Assembly (NCBI RefSeq): GCF_024437735.1
Contig: NZ_JANFQO010000002.1
Location: forward strand, 248,001 to 312,000
Source of the DNA: Tahibacter harae
GTDB lineage: Bacteria > Pseudomonadota > Gammaproteobacteria > Xanthomonadales > Rhodanobacteraceae
Direction: 5' to 3'
DNA length: 64,000 bases
Part shown: positions 38,920 to 47,007 of the stretch, in pieces
Layout of the letters: each line of letters starts with the position of its first letter
How positions within the stretch are numbered: position 1 is the stretch's first letter
Notes under the pieces: generated by a model
The model's input: the letters and a program-made list of their open reading frames with translations, nothing else
The model's database searches: none
Told to the model about the DNA's origin: nothing
Position numbers and translations under genes: made by a program

Positions 38920-39264
38920 TCAAGCGCCGTGTCGAAATGCGGCGGCGGCACCGGCAAGATGCGCCTCGATTGCCGCAAGCGATGAAAAATACGGATTGCC
39001 CTCGATGACCGCGATGCCGCCAAGCCTCTCGCCCAGCGACGCCGCCGGGCCGGCAGCGGGCACCAGCCGATAGGCACCGCTGGCAACGAACAACCGGCCC
39101 TGCTGGTTTGGCGCGAGAAACTCGGGCTGCAGCGCCACACCGTAGCGATTCCAGAACAGCCACGTGCCGGCCTGCACATCGATGCCCTCGCAATAGGCCA
39201 CGGCTGCGGCCTCCGTGGGGAAGACATGCAAGGATTTCTCGTCGGTTGCGACGGCAAAGATCAT
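38920..39264 (-). CDS. Hypothetical protein, 114 aa
   Basis: I do not recognise a family. The frame has normal coding composition and begins MIFAVATDEKSLHVFPTEAA with a GGGAGA about ten bases before the ATG. The protein is soluble and single-domain, contains aromatic segments (TWLFWNRYG) and has no signal peptide. It is convergent with the DLH-family gene across the strong stem-loop, and 188 bp separate it from pgaD on the same strand. Confidence 0.65.
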   Translation of the reverse strand: MIFAVATDEKSLHVFPTEAAAVAYCEGIDVQAGTWLFWNRYGVALQPEFLAPNQQGRLFVASGAYRLVPAAGPAASLGERLGGIAVIEGNPYFSSLAAIEAHLAGAAAAFRHGA

Positions 39265-39452
39265 CTGGACCCATCTCCCGCGCAGCGGCCATCCGAACCG
39301 CGTCGCAGCATCATGGCACGGGGACTACGGCACCAGCGCGGCCTGACCGGGCGCTCCAGACATCAGGCCGCAAGCACACAGTGGGACTGCCCGCACGGAT
39401 CATCGACGCCTTCGACCGCGCAGATCCACGCATCGGTCCCACCAGCAATCCC

Positions 39453-40052
39453 TCAGGACGGCAGCTCCGCCAATGTCTCCGGATGCTCCACCGTCTGCGG
39501 CCGCGCATCGTAGCCATGCTCGTCGTCGCTGCCGTGCGGCAGGCCTTTTCCGTGCAGCGCGGGCGGCGGAATCACTGCGCGCACCGGGCGGCCGCCGGGA
39601 TCCACATGCAGTATGGTGCGGCGTGCGCTGCGCAGGCGCTGGCTGACGACCGGCGTAGCGCCGAAGAAATCGGCGATGGCCTGCGGACAGGCTTCGGCGA
39701 CGGCACGGCGGCGGTCGCGGCCGCCATAGCGGCGCTGGTTGTAGGCCGACCAGAGGAACAGTGCGACGGCGCAGACCACGGCGGCGCGCATCAGGCCGGC
39801 CAGTGCCTCGGCGCCGTCCTGGGTGCTGGCCAGCACGACCTGGGCATAGGCCTGATCCAGCCCCAGGCACCAGGCGGCCAGGGTGATCAGCGGCAGCCAC
39901 AGCGAGATCCAGGCCAGCCAGGCGAATGCGGTCAGGCTGGCGTAGAGGCTGCGCTGGGCCAGGCTCTGGCGCTCCGGCGCCGAGATGATCAGGCCGTCGC
40001 CGAAACCGGTCGCCGCCGCCGGCGCGTCGGCAATCATCACGCTGTCGTTCAT
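39453..40052 (-). CDS. pgaD: PgaD, PNAG synthesis accessory membrane protein
   Basis: 199 residues with two central hydrophobic helices (about 40-60 and 85-105) and a cytoplasmic C-terminal tail. Similarity to PgaD is low, as is usual for this small protein, but the position directly behind pgaC with an ATGA overlap is decisive. In PNAG systems PgaD binds PgaC and is needed for cyclic-di-GMP-stimulated polymerisation. The polar tail with DEHGYDARPQ is longer than in E. coli (about 137 residues in total there). Confidence 0.82.
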   Translation of the reverse strand: MNDSVMIADAPAAATGFGDGLIISAPERQSLAQRSLYASLTAFAWLAWISLWLPLITLAAWCLGLDQAYAQVVLASTQDGAEALAGLMRAAVVCAVALFLWSAYNQRRYGGRDRRRAVAEACPQAIADFFGATPVVSQRLRSARRTILHVDPGGRPVRAVIPPPALHGKGLPHGSDDEHGYDARPQTVEHPETLAELPS

Positions 40053-41302
40053 CGTATTCCCCGGTCGGGACTGACCCATACCGCGCGCGTGCCGCGGCGC
40101 TTGAGCAGCGCCTTGGGCAGGGCCACCACCGAGGTCAGCATGCTCAGCGACCAGTAGGCGATCGGGTACCAGATCATCCAGTAGAAATTGCGGCCCACGC
40201 CGGGCTCGTAACGCCGGTCTATGGCCATGCTCAGGGCGAACTGGGCCAGGCAGGTCGCGCCCAGGATCACGCCGTGCCACTGCGGCAGCAGCGTGGGCAC
40301 GCTCCATTGCGGCGGCAGCGTGAAGACCTGGCCCAGCAGCCAGAGCAGCACCAGGCCGGCCATGACATAGGCCCAGACCAGGCTGAGCAGGTATTCCACC
40401 AGCACCGGCCACATGCGCCGCGAACGCCAGTTGCGCGCCAGCGGCAGGGCGTAGCGCAGGATCACCTCCACTCCGCCCTGGGCCCAGCGCAGGCGCTGCC
40501 GCCACAGGCCCTTGAGTGTTTCCGGCATGAGAATCCAGCACATGGCATTGGGTTCGTACAGCACCGACCAGTGATCCAGCTGCAGGCGCCAGGTCAGGTC
40601 TATGTCCTCGGTAATCATGTCGGTGCTCCAGTAGCCCGCGCGGTGCAGCGCGGTCTTGCGGAAGGCGCCGATCACGCCGGAAACGCAGAACACCCGGCCG
40701 TAGACGCGCTGGGCGCGCTTGATCAGGCCGATGATGGAAGAGAACTCGCCGACCTGGAGCTTGCCCAGCAGCGTAGAACGGTTGCGTATGCGCGGATTGC
40801 CGGTGACCGCGCCCACGCGCGGCTGGCTCAGCAGGTGATGCATCATCCAGCGCGTGGCATAGCGGTCGAGCAAGGCGTCGCCGTCAATGCAGATCAGGTA
40901 TTCCGCATTCGACGCCAGCGCCGCCATGCGCAGGCCCATGGACTTGCCCTGGTTGCTGGCGAAATGGATGACGCGCAGTTGCGGATACTCCTGCAGCAGC
41001 GCGTCCAGCTGTTCGCCGGTATCGTCGCGGGAGCCATCGTTGACGGCGATGATCTCGATATTCGGATAGTCCTGCTGCGCCAGGTAGCGGATGGTCTCGC
41101 GCACGTTCTCGCCCTCGTTGTGGCAGGGCACGATCAGGCTGACCAGCGGATACGCCGGCAATTGCGGCGGCTGGTCGCGGCGCGGATGGCCGCGCTCCCA
41201 GCGCAGGTAGTAGAGGATGCCGCCGCTGATCCAGATATAGGACATCAGCAGCGGATAGAAGAAGGCAAAGCCCAGCAGCAGCGGCAGCAAGGGGGTGCTC
41301 AT
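40049..41302 (-). CDS. pgaC: PgaC, poly-beta-1,6-N-acetylglucosamine synthase
   Basis: Processive glycosyltransferase family 2 enzyme of 417 residues that polymerises UDP-GlcNAc at the inner membrane. One or two N-terminal helices (about 5-30), then the GT-A domain with SLIVPCHNEGENV, VNDGSRDDT, ICIDGDALL, TEDIDLTWR and the QRLRW processivity motif, then several C-terminal membrane helices. Length is close to E. coli PgaC (441). It starts two bases after the pgaB stop and overlaps pgaD by ATGA. Confidence 0.95.
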   Translation of the reverse strand: MSTPLLPLLLGFAFFYPLLMSYIWISGGILYYLRWERGHPRRDQPPQLPAYPLVSLIVPCHNEGENVRETIRYLAQQDYPNIEIIAVNDGSRDDTGEQLDALLQEYPQLRVIHFASNQGKSMGLRMAALASNAEYLICIDGDALLDRYATRWMMHHLLSQPRVGAVTGNPRIRNRSTLLGKLQVGEFSSIIGLIKRAQRVYGRVFCVSGVIGAFRKTALHRAGYWSTDMITEDIDLTWRLQLDHWSVLYEPNAMCWILMPETLKGLWRQRLRWAQGGVEVILRYALPLARNWRSRRMWPVLVEYLLSLVWAYVMAGLVLLWLLGQVFTLPPQWSVPTLLPQWHGVILGATCLAQFALSMAIDRRYEPGVGRNFYWMIWYPIAYWSLSMLTSVVALPKALLKRRGTRAVWVSPDRGIR

Positions 41303-41304
41303 GC

Positions 41305-43173
41305 TCAGGGCCGCCGGTAAGGGTGATCGGCCGCGGAAATCGCGCGGCGCACGGTTTCCAGCGGCGGTTCGTCGCGCAGGAAATCGTCGGAGTAATAGGC
41401 CAGGTGACGCGCGCCCGCCTGCTGCAGCCGATGCAGCTGGCGTACCAGGGTATCGGCCGGGATCGCCCGTGGCGTGCCGCGCCAGTCGCGCGCCTGCAGC
41501 TCGAACACCAGGCGGTCGGCGGCGCCGGGCAGACGCAGCGCCGCTTCGGCCAGGCCTGCCAGCCAGGCATCCGCATCGGCCGCCTGCTCCAGCCACGGCA
41601 TGCTCATCAGCGCGACCTGGTCGTAGCTGGCGAGGAAGCGCGCCGCACTGTGCGCACTGTGCAATTCATCGGCTTCGTCCAGTACCGGCCCGGCAAACAG
41701 GTTGCGCGCGCTTTTCAGGCCGGGACGCCAGGTACCGGCGCGGCGCAGCAGTTCCTGGGTGAAGGCAATCAGCGCATCGGTGCGTGCCCGGCCCGGCGGC
41801 GGCGCGGCGGCGGCCAGCGCGTCGTCGTCGCGCAGCACCGCGTCGTCGCCGAACAGCACGCCGGCGGCATAGCCGCTGGCGGCGAGGTCCTCGTACATAT
41901 CACCGATCAGCTGGCGGCTTTCGGCCAGGAACGGATCCAGCCGCGGCGGATCCTGCGGCCCGTGCGCACGCGGCGGCGCAATCTGCAGCCGCTGCTGCTG
42001 CACCGCGTCGGGCAGTACGAAGCCCAGTACCGGCATCCAGGCGAATACTTCCACGCCGGTGCGCGTGCGCAGCTGCCAGGCTACGCGCGAATACAGGTCG
42101 GCGCGCAGCGGCAGGTGGCGGTTGGGGAAATACACCGCAGCGGCGGCGCCGTCGCCGTCGGGATCGGCGAAAGCCTGCAGCCACACCTGATTGACGCCGA
42201 GCCGGCGCACGCGCTCCAGCAGCGCGTCGAGATTGCGTTCCAATTGGGCCGCGTCGGCGTCGTAGACCGCGTCCAGATCGATCTGCACCGCGCGCACCGG
42301 CCCGCGCCGCAGCGGACGGCGCAGCTCATTGGCCAGGCCGGCGGAATCCGGATTGGCGCTGAGCAGGATGCGCGCAATCGATGCGTCCCCGGCCGGCTGC
42401 TGGCCGGCCAGGCTGAAAGAGACTTCCATGCCCAGCGTCGCGGCGATTTCCTCGCCGACCCGGCTGTGCGCGCCGTAGGGCCACACCACCGCCCGCGGCG
42501 ATGTGCCGGTCAACGCGCGGATCTGCTGCGCACTGCGCGCAAGATCGTCATGCAGGCGCTGGCGCAGCGCGGCTTCGGTTTCGTAGCCGGCGGCGCTCCA
42601 GATGCGCGTGGTCGCCGCCGGCTGCTGTCCGCCCAGTGCATTGGCCGGCACGGCCCGGTGCAGGTCGTAGCTGTGCGAAACCACGTCGACCAGGCCGGAA
42701 CCGGCCAGCTCGCGCAGTTGCTGCGGGCTGAGAAATTCCGCGCGCACATGCTTGCTGCCGGCGTATTCCACCGTTTCTCCCGGCGCCAGGTCCAGCCAGC
42801 GCCCAACCACCGCCACCACGGCCGGATAGCGGTACGCGCGCAGCAGCGGCAGCACGCGCGTGGTGGCACTGACCAGGCCGTCGTCGAAGGTCAGCAGCAC
42901 GGATTTCTGCGGCAGCGTGCCGCGGCCGGCGCGCGCGGCGATGACCTGGTCCAGGCTGACCACGCTGTAGCCCTGCGCCCGCAGCCATTCAAAATGATCG
43001 ACCAGATGGCGCGTGCTGATCGCCTCGCGGTCCGCATCGACATTGCCGTCGACCGCATCGCGCACGTCGTGATAGGACAGAACCGTCAGCGCCGCGGCGG
43101 GCAGGCTCAGCGCCAGCAGCAGCAGGGCGAGCAGGACACGCTTCATCAGGGCAGGCATCGCCATTGCGGGCAT
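41305..43173 (-). CDS. pgaB: PgaB, PNAG N-deacetylase with C-terminal glycoside-hydrolase-like domain
   Basis: 622 residues from ATG 43173, which overlaps the pgaA stop as TGATG; ATG 43146 (MKRVLLALLLL) is also possible. A signal peptide ends around SLPAAA. The N-terminal CE4 deacetylase domain shows LSYHDVRD, LLTFDDGL and SHSYDLH, the metal-binding and catalytic motifs. The C-terminal part has VNQVWLQAFADPDGDG and EVFAWMPVLGF, matching the GHL13 domain of PgaB. It partially deacetylates PNAG in the periplasm before export. Unlike E. coli PgaB I see no lipobox cysteine after the signal, so it appears to be a soluble rather than lipid-anchored protein. Confidence 0.93.
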   Translation of the reverse strand: MPAMAMPALMKRVLLALLLLALSLPAAALTVLSYHDVRDAVDGNVDADREAISTRHLVDHFEWLRAQGYSVVSLDQVIAARAGRGTLPQKSVLLTFDDGLVSATTRVLPLLRAYRYPAVVAVVGRWLDLAPGETVEYAGSKHVRAEFLSPQQLRELAGSGLVDVVSHSYDLHRAVPANALGGQQPAATTRIWSAAGYETEAALRQRLHDDLARSAQQIRALTGTSPRAVVWPYGAHSRVGEEIAATLGMEVSFSLAGQQPAGDASIARILLSANPDSAGLANELRRPLRRGPVRAVQIDLDAVYDADAAQLERNLDALLERVRRLGVNQVWLQAFADPDGDGAAAAVYFPNRHLPLRADLYSRVAWQLRTRTGVEVFAWMPVLGFVLPDAVQQQRLQIAPPRAHGPQDPPRLDPFLAESRQLIGDMYEDLAASGYAAGVLFGDDAVLRDDDALAAAAPPPGRARTDALIAFTQELLRRAGTWRPGLKSARNLFAGPVLDEADELHSAHSAARFLASYDQVALMSMPWLEQAADADAWLAGLAEAALRLPGAADRLVFELQARDWRGTPRAIPADTLVRQLHRLQQAGARHLAYYSDDFLRDEPPLETVRRAISAADHPYRRP

Positions 43174-45566
43174 CACCATGGCAGGCCGCCCCAATGCAGC
43201 GCGGCGAATACTTCGCGGCGGGTCTCGCTGCGGCCGTCGTAGGCCTGGCGGAACCAAGCCAGGCCGTAGCGCAGCGACCAGGACGGTCCCCACTGCCACT
43301 CGTGTTCGTAGTTCAGGCGCAGCACGCTGCTGCTGCCGTAATCCTGCTGCCAGTAGCGGCCGGCCCAGACGCCCAGGCGCTGGTTCCAGCGGTTTTCGTA
43401 GCGGCGCCAGCTCATCCAGTCGAGCACGCCGCCGAGCAGGCCCATGCGGTCGCGCTCCGGATTGAAATACGGCCCGCCGGCCAGGCTATTGCGCGAAGCG
43501 GCGAACTCGCCATGCAGATCCAGCTTCAGATGCGGCTGCGTGATGACCTGCTCGCGCCAGGCCAGCGCGGCGCTGTCGCGCTGGTTGCCGTCGCTGAAAT
43601 CCAGCCGCGCCAGGTGCAGGCTGAGATCGCTGCGCTCATTGCGCTGCCAGCCGCCGCCCAGCGCATAGGAGCGCGCGGTGATGCCGTAGTAGCGGCCGCG
43701 CAGCGGCGCATCGCGGCTGGCGCTGCTGGTCTGTGCGCCCAGCCACCAGCGATCGGAGACGCGCCAGCGCAGCGCGGTCTCGAACGCATCGCGCTGCGAA
43801 TGGCCGTCTTGCGGCGTGAACCAGGCAGCACGCAGATCCACGCCGGCATGGTCGTAGCGCAGGCCCAGGCCGTTGCGCTCGTAGGCCACCGTGCCTTCGG
43901 GAATATCGGCGTCCTGCTTCTGCGCCTGCGCATAGACGCGCCAGAAATCGCCGATCAGCGGCGTGGCCAGACTGAATTCCCCGCCCTGTTCGCGGTTGCC
44001 GAATACGGCGCTGTCGCCCTGGGCACGGCGCGCGCCCAGATCCAGCTGCCAGCCGCGGAAGGCGTCCCATTCCTCGCGCTGGCGCTGCACGTGGCGGTTG
44101 GCCGGCACAGCGGCCTCGATCTCGCGCAGCGGCGCGTCGATGCGCTCGTAGTGGCCCAGCGCGCGCTCGGCGCCGAGCAGATCCAGGCGCAGAGCCAGGC
44201 TTTCCTCATCCAGGCTGCGCGCAAGGCGGTACTGGCGCAGGGCGCGCTCAGGCCAGCCGCGGCGCAGGTAGATCGTGGCAAGTTCGCGCTGCAGGTCGGC
44301 CCGTGCCGGCGCCTCGACGGCCAGGGCTTCCAGCCGCGCCTGGGCCTGTTCCAGATCGTCGCCGAAGGAAAGCAGCAGGGCCAGGCTGATCTCGGCGCGG
44401 GCGCGCTCGCCGTTGGCCAGCGGCTGGGCCGCGCCGGGCGAGCGCGTCCACGGCGGGTTGTGCGCGATAGCCGCCTCGACGGTGCGGCGCGCCGCGGCGA
44501 AATCCTCGGCTTCGAGCTGGGCGTACATCAGCGACAACTCGACATCGGTCTGGCGCGGCTGCGCCGCCAGCGCGGCCTGGTACTGCGTGATCGCCGCGCG
44601 CGGCCGGCGCAGATAAAGCAAGGCGTCGGCATAGGCCACCTGCACGTAGGACGGCAGTTCCACGCCTTCGTGCAGCAGGGCTTCGGCGGCCACCACTGTT
44701 TCCTGCATGCGTTCGAGCTGGCGCAGCGCGAGTACGCGGTCCAGGCGCGCACGCCGGCGCTGCTCCACCGCATCCGCGCTCAGCGTGACCAGGTTGGCCT
44801 CGGCCCGGGCCAGCGCATCGCGCGCTTCGGCCAGTTCGTCGGCGCGGTTTTCCGGCAGGTACAGCGCCCAGCGTATGGCCTGGGCGGCGCGGTCGGTATG
44901 CAGGCGGTCGCGTTCGGCGTCGCTGAGCGGACCCTGCGCCAGCGCGGCCTGGGTCGCGCCGAGGTCGGCCAGCGCCGCGCGCACGCCGGCGGCGGCTTCG
45001 GCGGAATCGGCCTGCAGCCGCTGGGCGCGCTGGTAGAGATCCAGCGCATCCGCCGTACGGCCGCTGCGCTGGCGCACATAGGCCGCGGCCAGCAGCACGT
45101 CGGCACCGGCCTGTCCCTGCAACAGCGCATCGGCGCGCGCGTTGGCGGCCTCCGCATCGCCGGCCTCGGCCAGGCTCATCGCGGCGCCGGCGGCCGCGGC
45201 CGTCAGATCCGGCTGGCGCTGCAGCGCCGCGTCGAACCAGGCAGCGGCAACCGCGTACTGGCCCCGGTTGCGCGCCGCCCGCGCCGCGGCCAGCCGCACA
45301 GCAGCCGGCCACGATTCCGGCGCCTGCGGCGGCAGCAGGGACAGCGCATACGCATCCTCGCCCGCACGATGGGCCGCCATGACCGCCGCGCCGCGCAGCG
45401 CGGCGTCGTCCGGACGGCGTTGCAGCTGCGCGCGCAGCTGCGGCAGTTCCGCGCCGGCATCCGCGGGCGCGGCCTGCGCATCCATTGCCGTACAGACTGC
45501 GCAGGCCAGCAAGGCGCTGGCGGCCGCACTCCGGCGCAAGCGCCCGGCGGCACTTCCTGTCGTCAC
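43173..45566 (-). CDS. pgaA: PgaA, outer-membrane PNAG export porin with TPR domain
   Basis: 797 residues, close to E. coli PgaA (807). A signal peptide (to about residue 33, AQA) is followed by a long periplasmic tetratricopeptide-like helical region (about 40-490). A C-terminal beta-barrel of alternating aromatic strands ends in ...HWGGLPW. The TPR part binds deacetylated polymer and PgaB, and the barrel passes it out. Start: GTG 45566 is chosen, preceded by GGGGGGA; a TTG one codon upstream is also possible. It is the first gene of the pga operon, with an AACTAGT-N12-ACTAGTT palindrome 115 bp upstream. Confidence 0.92.
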   Translation of the reverse strand: MTTGSAAGRLRRSAAASALLACAVCTAMDAQAAPADAGAELPQLRAQLQRRPDDAALRGAAVMAAHRAGEDAYALSLLPPQAPESWPAAVRLAAARAARNRGQYAVAAAWFDAALQRQPDLTAAAAGAAMSLAEAGDAEAANARADALLQGQAGADVLLAAAYVRQRSGRTADALDLYQRAQRLQADSAEAAAGVRAALADLGATQAALAQGPLSDAERDRLHTDRAAQAIRWALYLPENRADELAEARDALARAEANLVTLSADAVEQRRRARLDRVLALRQLERMQETVVAAEALLHEGVELPSYVQVAYADALLYLRRPRAAITQYQAALAAQPRQTDVELSLMYAQLEAEDFAAARRTVEAAIAHNPPWTRSPGAAQPLANGERARAEISLALLLSFGDDLEQAQARLEALAVEAPARADLQRELATIYLRRGWPERALRQYRLARSLDEESLALRLDLLGAERALGHYERIDAPLREIEAAVPANRHVQRQREEWDAFRGWQLDLGARRAQGDSAVFGNREQGGEFSLATPLIGDFWRVYAQAQKQDADIPEGTVAYERNGLGLRYDHAGVDLRAAWFTPQDGHSQRDAFETALRWRVSDRWWLGAQTSSASRDAPLRGRYYGITARSYALGGGWQRNERSDLSLHLARLDFSDGNQRDSAALAWREQVITQPHLKLDLHGEFAASRNSLAGGPYFNPERDRMGLLGGVLDWMSWRRYENRWNQRLGVWAGRYWQQDYGSSSVLRLNYEHEWQWGPSWSLRYGLAWFRQAYDGRSETRREVFAALHWGGLPW

Positions 45567-45919
45567 CAAATTCCCCCCGATTCCTGCGTACCGGGTTCAG
45601 CAGCACGCGGGCCAATTGTCGGCGCGCAGCCTAGGCAGCGCCGCCGCGGGGCGGCAAGCAAACAAGCCTTACCAATCGCAAACTAGTGTGTATCTTGTAA
45701 CTAGTTCCATGACTTCCGCGGCGCATCGTGCGTACGCGCGGCAAACAATGTGCGTTAGTCCATCAGCGCGGCAGAAACATCGGCGCGGCGATGCGAATCG
45801 CCCATACGGCGACGTGCGCCTGCGGCCGCAGCGTCCGCGCGAGCGAGCGGCCCGCACCGCAGCAACGCAAATTCCCGCCCGCAATCCCGAATCCCGACGC
45901 ACCAGCCAGTCGGCAACGC
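45567..45919. other. Promoter region of the pga operon
   Basis: About 350 bp between pgaA and the end of the MerR remnant, both on the minus strand. It contains a short AT-rich patch with an inverted repeat (45681-45706). No believable small gene on either strand. Confidence 0.5.
45681..45706. promoter_or_regulatory. AACTAGT-N12-ACTAGTT inverted repeat upstream of pgaA
   Basis: Perfect 7-bp arms, centre-to-centre about two helix turns, lying 115-140 bp before the pgaA start in the only AT-rich stretch of the spacer. It looks like a dimeric regulator site for the biofilm operon. Confidence 0.5.
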
Positions 45920-46292
45920 TCAGCCCGCCAGATCATCCAGAATGGGACAATCCGGCCGCGCATCGCCATGGCAGTTGTGCGCCAGATCCGCCAGGCTGCG
46001 GCGGGCCTGCAGCTGCGCGAGCTTCTCGTCCAGCGCCTGCACATGCGCCAGGGCCAGGCGCTTGACCAGGGCACTGGAGCGGCGCCGGTCGTCCGCAGGC
46101 CGAGCAGGTGTTCGATCTCCTTGAGCGCGAAACCCCGCCCGCGCGCACGGTGGCCTGCTCGCCGGCCAGGTTCACCGCCGCATCGGTAACGCCGGGCACG
46201 CGCAGCGCACGCTCCACCCGCCCGGCGCAGGACATGCGGGTAATGTCCAGATGCAGGGCTTGCCGCGGTATGACGGAATCAGTGGGGCTCAT
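45920..46292 (-). pseudogene. Degenerate fusion of a copper HMA domain fragment and a CueR/MerR C-terminus
   Basis: Three pieces are visible. From ATG 46292 (AGGAG five bases upstream) the frame encodes a heavy-metal-associated domain: LDITRMSCAGRVERALRV and TDAAVNLAGEQATVRA. The second metal cysteine of MxCxxC is lost, as if three codons had been deleted. At about 46136 another frame takes over with RGFALKEIEHLLGLR, the middle of a MerR-family regulator. After one more frameshift near 46085 the rest is clear: SSALVKRLALAHVQALDEKL, then HNCHGDARPDCPILDDLAG and a stop at 45920. The C-x7-C metal loop is that of Cu(I)-sensing CueR proteins. A chaperone or CopA N-terminus and a cueR gene have collapsed into one non-functional remnant, though its promoter looks intact. 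Confidence 0.82.
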
Positions 46293-46296
46293 GGGT

Positions 46297-46315
46297 ACTC
46301 CTGTCGGTCAGGAGT
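46297..46315 (-). promoter_or_regulatory. Hairpin covering the Shine-Dalgarno of the HMA remnant
   Basis: ACTCCTG, TCGGT, CAGGAGT: perfect 7-bp arms, one of which contains the AGGAG ribosome binding site of ATG 46292. It begins near the predicted transcription start, so the 5' end of the mRNA could fold over its own ribosome binding site. Confidence 0.5.
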
Positions 46316-46317
46316 GC

Positions 46318-46348
46318 AGCCTGATCCTTCCCATCGTGGCAAGGTCAA
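46318..46348 (-). promoter_or_regulatory. CueR-type copper promoter with 19-bp spacer and operator
   Basis: On the minus strand TTGACC (-35, 46348-46343) and CAGGCT (-10, 46323-46318) are 19 bp apart, the overlong spacer used by MerR-family activators. Between them CCTTGCC-ACGAT-GGGAAGG (46344-46326) is the dyad recognised by CueR, with one mismatch. It closely resembles the E. coli copA promoter as I recall it. It drives the HMA/CueR remnant. Confidence 0.8.
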
Positions 46349-46484
46349 GCGAAGGGATTCGATATTCGGGATTCGGATTTGAAGTCGAGAACTTCGCGCC
46401 TCAATCTTTCCCGCTCAACGACCAGTTTCACATCCCGAATTTCGACTCCCCGCGCTTGAAACTTCCGCCCACACCCCGCAGTCT

Positions 46485-46883
46485 ATGCGCCGCCTTTCGC
46501 TATCCGGACCGTTTGTGCTGCGTACCGCGCTCAAGATCCTGCTTGCTGTCGTGCTCTGCCTGAACGGGTTTCTTGTGCCCGTTGCGATGGCGGCGCCGGT
46601 GCCTGCGGATGCGCAGATGCAGGCCGAAGCCGCCGTCCCCTGTCATGGCGATGCCGCCGATACGGCGCTGGCAAAGCAGGCCCGGCAGGGCGCGCCCGAT
46701 TCCCCCGCCCATCCCGACTGCTGCAAGCGCGGCCACTGCCTCTGCGCGGTGCTGTTCTCGCTGCAGGTGCCCGAAGTCGGCCTGCCCGCGCTGGCGCCGC
46801 AGGCCGGCGCCGTTGGCGGACGCGATGGCGTGGACTACGCCAGTCTGCGCAGCGCGGTGGCGCTGCGTCCGCCCATAGCCTGA
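46485..46883 (+). CDS. copL: CopL-like small cysteine/histidine metal-binding protein
   Basis: 132 residues with a signal peptide or signal anchor (about 12-36, ending MAAP). A short Cys/His-rich segment follows: VPCHGDA and, 22 residues on, HPDCCKRGHCLCAV. Such proteins precede copper-resistance genes in Xanthomonas, where CopL is needed for copper-induced expression. The same order is seen here, just before the TolC-like protein and multicopper oxidase. No clear ribosome binding site before the ATG. The assignment rests on layout and motif spacing. Confidence 0.7.
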   Translation: MRRLSLSGPFVLRTALKILLAVVLCLNGFLVPVAMAAPVPADAQMQAEAAVPCHGDAADTALAKQARQGAPDSPAHPDCCKRGHCLCAVLFSLQVPEVGLPALAPQAGAVGGRDGVDYASLRSAVALRPPIA

Positions 46884-47007
46884 TCGTCTCCGCGGCGCAT
46901 TTGCCGCCGCCGCAGTGGAAACGCGCCGCGCCGCGGCGCATGGTTCCCCGCGGGTCCGCGTCCGCCGTCGCAAGAGGGCGCGGGCCTGCCCACACACGAG
47001 CACGATC

